From positions 126,001-190,000 of the forward strand of contig JAJEKV010000105.1 of the NCBI GenBank assembly GCA_021234155.1: DNA of 64,000 nt, written 5' to 3'. Made by a program: the position numbers and the translations under genes. Source of the stretch: Isoetes taiwanensis (lineage: Eukaryota > Streptophyta > Lycopodiopsida > Isoetales > Isoetaceae). The notes under the pieces were generated by a model that was given only the letters and a program-made list of their open reading frames with translations, was not told where the DNA came from and did not search any database. Below, piece by piece: positions 37,160 through 47,533 of this stretch (its first letter is position 1; each line of letters starts with the position of its first letter).

Positions 37160-38869
37160 GGGGTGTAAATATGGTAATGCTACCCAAAAGCAATGTCCAG
37201 GACAAGTGCTTTAAGTGCTTTAGGTGCTTTTACCCTCGAGTGCTTTTTCATTCAAAGCGACCTCGGGGGTTGTTACTCCGAAATAGGATGGATCATTCTT
37301 GGAGGTAAGGATCGATGAGATGGATGATCAGCGGTGGGAGATCTCCGAAATGGTAAGGATCACCGACGGGATCTTCAAGGGCGGAACTCCATTGGCGGGG
37401 AACTCCATTGGCGGGACAAGATTGATGGAGTTTCTCTTTTTCAATGCGATTATAAGAACACAAATTAGAGTTCAAATCGGCATAGAAATCATAGGTGAAT
37501 TAACAATGTTTTATTGCAATTTGATTTAGATTGATAATTCAATCTCTCGTTGCATTGGAGATTGAATTGTGGGCAGCTCTCTTGAAAGCATCCATTTATG
37601 GGAAGAAGCTTTTTTAGGATTCAAATCAAGTGAGAAGAGACAATCTGATTATTCTTTGTTTTTCTTAAGAGTATTTTTGTTCCATTCTTTCAATGTATTA
37701 TGCATCTCTAATGTTGTATCCTAGATCTATTTTTTTTTTTCCCCAAATGGGAAAAATTGACGAGCACTCAGACATTGATATCTTGAGTTCTACCAATCTA
37801 TTTGGAGCGATTTCATTTTGATCTAGAAGTATACTTCGGTCTCTTTCTTTTGCAATCAAAATCACACAAACCGATCTCCGAGGAGTGAGAAATAGCCTCT
37901 CAAACTTGGCTGATTTTCTGTTATAAGTTGGTGCAGAAATTGATGTCACAAGAATATACAAAATTCAGACTTTAATATCTTGAGTGGTGCTGATCGGTTT
38001 TGAGTGATCTCACATGCATTTAAAACTAGACACTTAGCACTTTCTCTTGCAATTTAAATAACTCAAATCTGAGCTATGAGGAGTGAGAAAAGTCTCTCAA
38101 AGTTCTGATTTTTTGTTACAGTTCTGATTTTTGTCACAGAAATATACCAAAACCTTTAATTTGATATCTTGAGTTTTAAAGAATAATTTTGATGATTTTA
38201 CCTGCATCTAAAAGTAGACACTATGGCCTTTCTCTTGCAGTTTAAATCAATTAAATCTGAGCTTGATGCGGGAGAAATGACCTCTCAAAGTTGGTCAATT
38301 TTCACTAATAGTGGGTTAACATTGTTTTATATGATCATTGTTGTTCTATATTGTTGTGAGTAGTCTTGCGTGCATTCACATTTCGTCATTTACATTATTG
38401 ATCAAGCTTTGTTAATCAGAGTTTTGAGATCCTTTTTGTATCAAAGCAATCTTAATACATTCTTGCAATTCCGTCTCTGTATTAAAACAATCTTAATACT
38501 ATTCATGCAATTCCATTACTTCTTAGTTTTATCCTTGCAATTCCATTACTTTTTTTGAACGGACAACCAGTCTTCTTTTGTTTGTTATTTTTCTCTAACT
38601 TTCTCCATACTCTATTGAAACCAATCCAACATCAAAAGCGCCATGTAATGTATCTCAAAGAAAAAAAAAAATTGACATTACACGGCATCAAAATGCAAAG
38701 ATTGGAGAGTATCGAGGTGATAATTATTAATCTAACTTAGCCGAGAACAAAGTACAGGCAGGGAAGCATTTACGGCATGACTTTTTTGGTCTTGTACCAA
38801 GTGCTTTAAGTGCTTTAAGTGCTAAGTGCTTTTCGCGTTTTTTGGGTAGCATTACCATATTTACACCCC
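37160..38869. mobile_element. 1.71-kb TIR element nested in LINE B
   Basis: GGGGTGTAAATATGGTAATG... (37160-37189) is inverted without a mismatch over 30 bases at 38840-38869. Inside each end lie AAGTGCTTTAAGTGCTTTAG-type subterminal repeats (37210-37235 and 38800-38830). A possible 6-bp duplication CCTTGG lies at the ends if the TIR is taken to start GGTGTAAA. No transposase. The centre (37765-38310) consists of three diverged copies of a roughly 190-bp unit with GATATCTTGAGTT and CTTTCTCTTGCAATTTAAAT motifs. Confidence 0.82.
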
Positions 38870-39880
38870 TTGGTCTTGGCCATATTGACGTTCATGGTCG
38901 TGGCTGTGAGTAATGTATCCGAGCATCTAAGTGAGATCGCATATCCTCCTCGAGTGTGAGCTAAGAGGTCAACATCGTGCATAGATGAGTTGTCGGATGA
39001 CCTGATGCAAAAGTTGGGTCCCCGCCACCCCATTGTCCATGAGTCGGTGTTCCAACCTGGTCAATGTACGTACTCAAACAATGTTGGGGAAAGAGGACAT
39101 CTCGGCGGACCCCAATACCGCTAGTGAATGGTTGTCCCGCCATCCGCGATCCGCCTCGCATAACTCGCATAACAACTGAGACTATCGCATTTTGCATATC
39201 CACAGAACCTCTAGTTGCCGCAATCTTTCCCATAACTTTTCCCCGGAGGCATCGGTGTCAAAAAGCCTTCGCGAAAGTCAACAAAGCAACAATACAGTCC
39301 CGCCGACGGTTTCGCTATCCTCAACCAAAGTCCTCAATGTGAAGATATGATCAATGGTTGAATGCCGGGTCCGAACCCCCGCTTGTGTGAGAGCTCGCGA
39401 CACCATTGCTTCCGCCCACTGGTCAACTGTTGCTCAATAATGCCCCAAACTAGCTTTGGCAAACACCGAACCGACCATGATTGTTGGAATTGGTTGGACT
39501 ATGTGGATCTCCGCGCCTTGTAAATGGGGACAACTCGCTTGTGGTCCACTGGGGGAATCCTTCCCAGTAGCCTGGGTTGAACATAGTGGTTAGACTGGTA
39601 CCATAGGCTCCCCCGCCCACTTGAGCAACTCGTCAAGATACCATCCAGTTTTGCTTTCCCATTGGCCAAACGCCATTTGACACACTCGGGTAACATCATC
39701 CTCCGGCGGATTTCTAATGTCGGACCATTCTGTGGGGGTATGAGTGCTCGTGTCCCTTGAGGATCATAGAGTTGCTGCAGGTATTGTTCCCACTGCTCAT
39801 TAGTGATGTTCCCCGTAGGCTATGGAGAAACAATGCTGCCATATGAACTTGAACGTGTCCATTCATCTGAGATGTGGAGA
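38870..39880 (-). pseudogene. LINE family B fragment: ORF2 reverse transcriptase start
   Basis: On the minus strand one reads NEQWEQYLQQLYDPQGTRA near 39820-39750, then KWRLANGKAKLDGI and VDHKRVVPIYKA near 39690-39530, matching the RT entry of the copy at 1-530. Near 39340-39300 sequence agrees with GATATGATCAATGGT(G/T)GAATGCC at 70-90. Frame breaks are dense. It continues, beyond the 1.7-kb element, into the 35.9-37.2 kb fragment. Confidence 0.75.
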
Positions 39881-39959
39881 TGTAACAATTATGTTCTACC
39901 ACAAGATTTTAGAAGCGACATTTGTTTGTATTTGTTTGTTTCTTTATTTGCCATATAAT

Positions 39960-41340
39960 ATTGTGATTGTTATCTTTATGGTTGCAGTAATCAATTCTAA
40001 ACTCATTTTATCTATACATTATGGTTACTAGGGATATTCCCCAAGCAGGCATTACAATATGGCGACAAGTGACCGATGGGGCAGAGATCTTACGCAGGAG
40101 AGTCGCCCGATAGGGATGGACGAGAGTGGGCTCCCTCGACCACGCCGACCCAGCGGACGGTAGGGCATGGTTGGGTACATCACTTTTGGTAAAGTACCGT
40201 CAGACCCCCATTAGATAGCTTGCATTTGTGTCTTTAGAGTTTTTTCATTTGTACTTGTATGGTTGGTAGGCTAGCCTAGGCGCTGATTATGGAAGTTTGA
40301 CAGGGAATATCGAGGTATATGGCTGATTGTCGCGCGGGGCTAAGCGGAAACTTTCGCGTGGCACATAGTTTGGCCACTTACTTGTCCGCGTGACGCACCC
40401 GGGTGTCCCCATACAGCGGACAAGCTACGGGTGAATCGTCTGTGGGCAGGTCTGACGAAGGATGGTGCCATTGGGCACCATAATGCATATCACAGAGATA
40501 TGTGGTGGCTAGCGAGGGAACGTGGTCGTCCCAGGAATGACCCGTCGCAGCCATCCCCTCTCACAAATGAGGAGAGGGAGCGCCTCAATGAAGCGCACGC
40601 GACAGAGACAAGCGAGCGGGCAAGAGCGAATGCATCTACATGCAGCGCGGCGTGCTTTGACGAGGGACTTACCATCAGAGGTAGGGTTTGGCTCCATGCC
40701 TATACTTGGCCGAGCAAAGATACCGCGGCGCCGAGGCGTGGGGACAGCCGCCCTCAAAGATCGCCAGGTGGCATACCGTGGTGCACCCTCTATACTTCTG
40801 CAGGAGGCCCGGATGCTTATGATCATCGTGACCAGCCCATCGAGGAGGATGTCGATGAACGCGGTACCGCATGAGTGGATGATGAGCCGGATGTCGCAGA
40901 GCCCTCCCGCCTACACCCGAGGAGATCATGGAGCATGCGACAAGGCTGGGTGCAGGAAGAGGAGCAAAAGAAGGGGGCATGATCGTGCAGAGAGCAGCCA
41001 TCGTACCTACAAAGATCGACGACAGCTATCGTCCCCTACAGTACGGAGAGCAGCCATCGGCCCCACAGCTCGGAGACACCAGATTTGCATTTCAGTGGCA
41101 TGTCGTCCTCACAGCATAGCACACCGACTGGACAGGGCCATCATTACAAAGACGCCCGCATGCACAGGCCCCGGCAGATACATAAGGACATACCGGACGA
41201 CATGTTCATTCACACGCCACCTCCATTTGCATGTCATAGAGCCTCGTGCCCGAGGTCGATGTTTGATGAGGCTTGGAGAGGCGGTCCGCAGCATTACACC
41301 TTTCAGTTATCTGAGAAGAGAGGGTTCGTTCCCCTAGCTT
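39960..41340 (+). other. GC-rich open region of the large transposon, family unknown
   Basis: A plausible start at 40060 gives MATSDRWGRDLTQESRPIGM. From about 40420 a 147-codon open stretch reads NRLWAGLTKDGAIGHHNAYH, RDMWWLARERGRPRNDP, then a charged TNEERERLNEAHATETSERA. Composition (CpG-rich, many charged residues) differs sharply from the AT-rich flanks. It might be part of the element's own gene set. I cannot match it to a transposase family and see no DDE signature. A short repeat GAGAGCAGCCATCG appears at 40990 and 41047. Confidence 0.35.
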
Positions 41341-44300
41341 GGCATCATTGGTGTCACCCTTTCTCCCTCCTTGCCGGATGCACAAGACCGATATCGGTGG
41401 CGTGAGGGGAAAGGCTAGAGGCTTCTTTCTCGTGATTGGGATGGAGTTTGGGGTGGCAATGCCTTTATGCCTACTATTTGTTGCAGCCCTTCGGGTGGGC
41501 GGAGGTGGCGAGAGAGGCCAAGTATGCACGCGAGACATTGTGCTACATCGAGGTTTGATGTTGCCTCTCTATTTCGGGAGGAGGTGTACATTTTGGGGAC
41601 TCGCATTACCTGAGCCCGAGATATGCCGCTGGAGGTATGGCGGCGGTTGATAGCACACCACCCCCACGTACCCACGCAGATCTTGTCAACTTCGGCCGAA
41701 GCTTGAGAATGTCATTGTTGGGGCCAGCTTCCTTTGCGGCGTTGGATGCTGGAGCGCATGTAAGGCAATAAAAGGCGAATCGGTGAAGAGTGGGAGGCAA
41801 ATCATGTCGTGGTAATTACAGTGCGTGTCCCTAGCATGATTTCATTCATGTGTTATAAACCCTTTGTCACCCGACCATGTAGCACGCATTTGCGGTGCTC
41901 ATGCATCGATTCGAACCGGATGAGAGATCCACATTTGCAATGGTGGACCCGGTTGGTTCGAAGATCACGAGGTCATGGGTGCACTGCACCTGCCCCAATG
42001 TACCGTGATAACGATGGGGAGAGAGCGCGAGCTATCATTTGGCCCATCGTCATGGGTGCATTGGCATAGTCCCCATCCCCTCGTGTCTCCATAGGTACTC
42101 ATGCGGTGAGCCGTTTGCGGGGACACTTTGGTACCTTTTGGTGCATATTGCACCCGTGATGCAGGCTTCGATTCGGGTGGCCCAGCGTTTCGAGGGCTTT
42201 GGTGCATGGATTCCCGCCCGGCGTGGTGGGCCATACCGGGACTCAAACACTGAGTGCAACCCGCGGACGCATAACGGTGAGGAGGTGTTTACGGCCGACT
42301 TTCTTACTTTTGGTTGTCTTGAATCGTGCATCAAGTCCTTACCGTGTTTGGGACACGGTATTGGGCCGATTTGTACCACACTCATGCCCCGGACCATTGG
42401 CACGGCGTTTGTAAACTTAGGTTGAGCCGCTTGGCGGGGCTCCCCGGTCCCAAAGATGTAACCAAAGATATTGGTCTTGTGGTGCCCATGTCCGCCTAAA
42501 CATCCTAGGATGTCATGCGAGGCTTTCTTATGGCCAAAGACGGACATAGACTTGCGGGTTCGACACTATCCTTCCCCACCACCTCATTTTTCGCTTATAT
42601 ATGCTCCCCCATGACATCCTCGTACCTTCCACCTTGCAGTGCGCCCAACATGCATACCAACGAAGATGTGGTAACGGCTCGGTGAACTTCTTTACACTCA
42701 TTGCTTGCTCGCACGCTTTGAAGGCATATTGGTTCAACTACCAAATAATGGGGCGGCCGCCCCTAGACATTTACTTTACGTGTTTGCACATGTCAGTATC
42801 TATGTACTTTCTACTCGCAATAGAAACATTGTCATTGATTTAAATGCATGGGCTAAATGAATTGATTTAAATGTCATTTCGATTTAAATGCATTGCCAAA
42901 CACTACAAACATTGCAAATCGGGAAAGTGATCACCAAATGGTGGCGACGCGAGGTCGACCGTCCCTCTTCCCACGGGTCGGTTTAGCGGGTTTACCTGCA
43001 CGAGGCTACACGACGATGGCGTTGAGAAGTTACGCACTGCGTGCTCCCGCTTGAGCCGCATAGCCCTCGCAATGGGGCGTTTCTTGCGGCCGCATCACGG
43101 AACGCCCTTAGGCGACGCCGCACCTCCGCAAGCAATGGAGCCACATCTTCCTCGTCTATGTGTTCTTGGTTCATTACCTCCGCTCGCCATTATTGCATTT
43201 CCATTGCCATTGCGAACCACCGACTAACCACCAATCTCAAAGTGTCTTCGCCCACTACGGTGTTGGTGGCCGCCGATGGGGCGGACCTCCGCTTCCGCCA
43301 GGGATATAGCACCAAGAGGTGGGGCGGTACCTAGAGAGAAACATATCTCCGCTATGGGGTGGTGCTTGCACACTGGAACATTAGCGGGACAAGTGCAATA
43401 GTATTGCATCATCAAAACCGTATAGCGGACCCCGCAAATATCCGTGTCCGCTGCGATTGTCCTCCGCGGATGACCATTCGGGCCGCATCGCGTGCGAAGC
43501 TTTATATGACCCGTACCCACGCCGCACTCGCCGCCGAAGTTGTGGGCTGCGCTGGGGTTCCTCCCACAGGTGGCGAGGGGCAAAATCGCCCACCCTCATC
43601 GCCCGGCCGCCACCCCCCGCGATGCGGCGGTGGATGTGCACAAAGACGGACGCTGGCTCGCACACGACCGCACCTCTCCCACTCGATGTCAATCCGGCCG
43701 ACGGGCATAGCTCATGTTGAAGGAAGTCACTATCCTTCATGTACATGCAAACCTTGCAATTGCATACCCGCAGGCACTGGGTCACGTATTCCAGCGGGAT
43801 CCCATGCCTCGCTATGCCTGTCTCCCACTATGATCTTATTTCGCCAGTGGTTCCGCGTCTTTCGACAAGTGCCGGCCATTGGCAATGTGGCAAGCGCCAC
43901 TACATTGTTCCAATCCTCCACCCAAGGCACACACTTATGTGGATGCGATCCCACCTTATGCAAATAGGAAACATGACCGACGACGCCACGTGATAGCCCC
44001 CTCACTCAGTATTGTTCCCACCGCCCCTCATATCTATGCCAATTTAAACAACATGCATGTTCGGGAGGAAAATTGGTTCGCGATCTCCGATGTCGCAAGG
44101 ATACGGAGGCCTACCCCGTTGACGGAAGCAATCATAAGATCATATGTCTCTCAAGAACACATACCCATGGACACGAACTCCTCGGCCTTGTTTCTCGCCT
44201 AAGCCGGTTACGCGGATCGGGATACATCCGAACCACCTCACGACGACATTGGAACCACCGGGGCCACAACTAGCACTTGTGGCAGCGGACGATGTAGAGC

Positions 44301-44460
44301 TATGTCGGCGGTGATTGGTCGGATGAATCACGCCCATTGGTCGCTATTGCCATCATCCAAAGCTTCGCTCATAGAGCCCTCATCCTCATAATCCCCGAAT
44401 CAGACATTCTAACAAACCACATCAAACAAGCCGCACTATGGGACAAAACTTCGAAACTTC
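41341..44460. other. GC-rich interior of the large transposon, unassigned
   Basis: Both strands carry many overlapping open stretches, as expected in GC-rich DNA, so length alone means little. Candidates that look less random are minus-strand 43174-42992 (EHIDEEDVAPLLAEVRRRLR) and plus-strand 44000-44200 (PTAPHIYANLNNMHVREENW, RIRRPTPLTEAIIRSYVSQE). No catalytic motif or known domain is recognised, and no exon set can be assembled with confidence. Confidence 0.4.
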
Positions 44461-44519
44461 AAGGCCCGATCGCTTAGAAGCTCCTTTGACGATATATGGT
44501 AGACCAGCGGTATAGAGAA

Positions 44520-44892
44520 TGGAAATTGGAAAAGCGTTTTTTTTTTTTAATTTTTTTTCTTCTCGACAGTGGCGATTTTTTCGCTTTTGTAAAGGCCGAT
44601 GTCTTTTTTTTTTCTTTTTCTTTTTCCATGTTTTTTCGGGGACAAATGACGGTGAAAAATAAAAAAGCGATTTTTATTTTTTTTTATTTTTTTCTTCCCG
44701 TAGCAGGTGTGGCATTTAGACGAAAAAACAGCGATTTTTGTTTTTTAAAAATCCACTGGCGGTGATCGCATTTTCCGGCGACGGAAAGCGCCCTTTTTGA
44801 AAATCGCTTAAGCAATTTTCGCAAATTTGAAAATCGCTTAAGCGATTTTCCCAAATTCGCTTAAGCAATTTTGGTCCGCGCGAGACCCCAAT
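44520..44892. repeat. Right subterminal region of the 9.77-kb element
   Basis: Long T-runs alternate with GCGATTTTT motifs, then three CTTAAG palindromes: GAAAATCGCTTAAGCAATTT (44799-), the perfect AAAATCGCTTAAGCGATTTT (44830-44849), and ATTCGCTTAAGCAATTTT (44855-). It mirrors the left end. Confidence 0.85.
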
Positions 44893-44900
44893 TGGCACCG

Positions 44901-45002
44901 TTCACCCAGCCTGCATTTCCGCTAATTATTTATTTATTATATATCCGATCGGAATATTTTGCCCGGAGTGGGAGTCGTCGGAGTTGGAGCGTTGGCTTGG
45001 CC
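44901..45002 (+). promoter_or_regulatory. VPS20 core promoter and 5' leader
   Basis: Only 102 bases separate the transposon end from the ATG. They begin with the target duplication TTCACCCAGC and hold a TATA-like ATTATATATCC at 44935-44945. If that is the TATA box, transcription would start near 44970 and the leader would be about 30 bases. An upstream enhancer, if any, must now lie beyond or inside the transposon. Confidence 0.45.
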
Positions 45003-47533
45003 ATGGGAAATTTATTTTCGAGGAAGCCACGCGTAACCGATGTCGATCGGGCAATACTTTCACTTAAGACACAGCGTCGCCGTCTAGGAGATTACCAGCG
45101 AAAGGTGGGAGGTTGGAAATTTTAGGTTTTTGTTTTAGCTAGTGTCTGTAGTATATCAGAATGCTTTTAATTATCCTAGCTGAACACATGATCAAACATT
45201 TATGTGAAGATCGAGCCCTTTATCCTAGAAAATGTCAAATCAATGGGTTGCAATGTTGATAGATTCATTAGGAACCAACACACCAGATCTCTACTAGAGA
45301 TTACCAGAATTAAAATGAAGCAGATAAGAATTTGAAGCTTCCTTTCTGGTTCCCTGGAACTGCAAATACTTCACAAAAAAAGATCGATGATTACAGGTTT
45401 ACGCTTCTGTTTTGACACATTTCCAGCTTTCTTTACCAAAACTCATTATTCCCACTGTCAAATCATCTTGTAGGATTGTCACTTTTAAGCCCCATTGGGT
45501 AATAAGTTTGGATGACATAGGTCAGATGACATGTCTGTGCTGGCAGAAGCATTCTTTTTTTATACCTGAACCTTTATAAGGACCTTAAAGCACTGAAACC
45601 TTTTGGATTGTATTTGGGCTAAAGGATATCCATTCTTGGGGAATGAACATTACTTTCAGGGAAAATGATCCTCATATTTCAAAATACTTCAAGATTTGCA
45701 GTGAACTTATTGAAACAGATAGTATCCTTATGCACAGGAAGGGCCCATAAAAGATCGTTTTTGTTATTATCGACACATTGTAAGGAACTAACTGGAAAGG
45801 ACTGGAACAAATCAACACGACTTATTTTTTCAGCTTTTAGAATGTTCAAAGACTTGAATATGGGAGGATGTTAGGACTTGAATATGGGAGGATGTTAGGA
45901 AAGGGCCAGGCTATTTAGACATAGATCTTTAGAGATTTAGTGAGCTCAGGCTGGCTTTCCAACCTCTCACTGTTGAGGCTGGTGAAGTATTGATAATGCG
46001 CATGGAAGGACAAGGACTTACCTTCTATATGATTGCTAGAGAAATTGAAGGGGGTTTGTTTTAAATGCTCGGCATATTATGAAATACAAGAAAGATTTTA
46101 TGGCCTGAAGAACCCAAGTTGTGTTACCAGTTGCTTTATTTATTGATGCCAGAGTTTGAAATGAGAGAACTGCCTAGAAGTGCCTTACCACGAATCAGAA
46201 TAAGATGGAGCTCTTTGTGAAGGGACATGTTTGCATATATCAAACCTGCCATTACACTGCCAAAAAGTCGTCTTGAGAACTTTCAGGAGCCATTACACCT
46301 AGCCATATTTGAGCTTCCCATTTTTTTTCTCAAGAAATTTTATTCTTAAAGGTTCAATTTCATAGAAGAATTTAATGTAAATAAACTACTGTAGTAATCC
46401 CTGCTTTAGACGATGTGTTGGATTTTCAATAATTGCTGAGAAATAATATTGGCAAAGGATTGACAGTCAGGGATGAATCATCCTTTTTTTTTTTTGTTTC
46501 ATGGCATATCTTTTTAATGTCTCTAGTGATAAGTGTCATGTGTGTTCGCCTTCATTAACCCCAGTGTGTTCTTTGTGCAGCTGGAGGTTGTCATAGAAAG
46601 AGAGACTGATGCAGCACGCGAACTCTTACGTGAAAAGAAGAAAAATCGAGCGTTGCTTGCTCTAAAAAAGAAGAAGATGCAAGAAGAGCTTTTGAAACAA
46701 GTGGATGTCTGGTCTTTGAACGTAGAGCAGCAGGTTGGTAGCCTGCTTTTAGGCTTAATTTTACCATTTGGACGCAATTCGTGATTAAGTCTTCAGGATG
46801 ATGATACTGCTGTCAAATGATGCAAGAACCTGGTGCTATTTGGGTGGTGGCTATGTGCCACAGCTTGCAGACATAGAGATTAGCAGTAAGCAGAAGGCAG
46901 TTTTTGAAAGCTTAAAAGTGGGGCACAAAGCAATCAAAGACTTGCAGAATGAGATCAACATTGAGGATGTGCAGAAGCTGATGGAAGAGACTGCAGAAGC
47001 AAAAGCATACCAGGATGTAAAGTCTATCCTACTGTTCCTTGCTTGGTGTGAATTCCAGGGAATTCCAGGACTTCTAATATGCTTGATGGTACAATTTCAG
47101 GAAATTGATGCAATCTTGGGAGAGAAGTTATCTGCAGAAGACGAGGAAGCAGTCCTATTGGAGCTTGAGAACATTGAATCTGAAGTATTTCCTTATCCTT
47201 TCTTCAATTTGGTTTTACTATCTTCATCATTGAGCTTCTTTTCTTGTTAAATAGATTGCACTTGAGGGGTTGCCAGAGGTTCCTGTTACGCTGGAGAAAA
47301 TCAAACCACAGGAAGCATTGCTAACCCCCGAGAAACAAGAGATACAAAATCAAGCAGTTGCAGAATTAGCAGATCTTCCAGACGTTCCTGCCACGAAAAT
47401 TCGCAAGGAGAAGGAAAATGACTTACGAAGTAAATGATTTTAGTGCATATAAAAGTGTATTGCAAATATGGGAGGCACTAACTTTCCATTTGATCTTATT
47501 GTTTTAGAGCTGGAAGAACCACTGGAAGCATGA
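45003..47533 (+). CDS. VPS20: ESCRT-III subunit VPS20 (CHMP6), six exons, 230 aa
   Basis: Exons: 45003-45104, 46581-46733, 46864-47016, 47101-47184, 47255-47429 and 47508-47533; all introns are GT-AG and the frame is open throughout. The protein starts [20 protein letters not shown], with Gly2 as in myristoylated VPS20 proteins, followed by the basic first helix ([14 protein letters not shown]), then [49 protein letters not shown] and [18 protein letters not shown], the Snf7-domain hallmarks. [20 protein letters not shown] follows. The tail has two MIT-interacting (MIM2-like) motifs, LPEVP (170-174) and LPDVP (205-209), and ends LEEPLEA. Length fits the family (about 220). VPS20 bridges ESCRT-II to Snf7/VPS32 on endosomes for multivesicular-body sorting. 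This is the one gene here that looks functional. Confidence 0.96.

Larger units (their letters stand above)
35136..44900. mobile_element. 9.77-kb TIR transposon with 10-bp target duplication
   Basis: TTCACCCAGC occurs at 35126-35135 and at 44901-44910, directly outside the two ends. The ends are degenerate inverted repeats: left GGGGTCTTC..GCGCCCGAAAATCGC and, inverted from the right, GGGGTCTCG..GCGGACCAAAATTGC, both then carrying the palindrome AAAATCGCTTAAGCGATTTT and GCCGGAAA..ATGC further in. A 9-10 bp duplication with long, variable TIRs fits the Mutator superfamily best, but no MURA-type transposase is recognisable. The interior contains a nested LINE-B fragment and about 4.4 kb of GC-rich DNA. 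The right end lies 102 bp upstream of the VPS20 start codon. Confidence 0.7.

Noticed and set aside
40522-41337. A 271-codon plus-strand ORF, the longest in the GC-rich region
   Set aside because: Arginine-rich low-complexity reading overlapping a better candidate in another frame; no family features. Not listed as a gene.
43359-43967. A 202-codon plus-strand ORF in the GC-rich part of the large transposon
   Set aside because: The minus strand is equally open there; in GC-rich DNA such lengths arise by chance, and the translation shows no domain pattern.
45900-46330. A retrotransposon insertion in VPS20 intron 1
   Set aside because: Some readings vaguely recall gag, but no motif chain, LTR or tail could be found.
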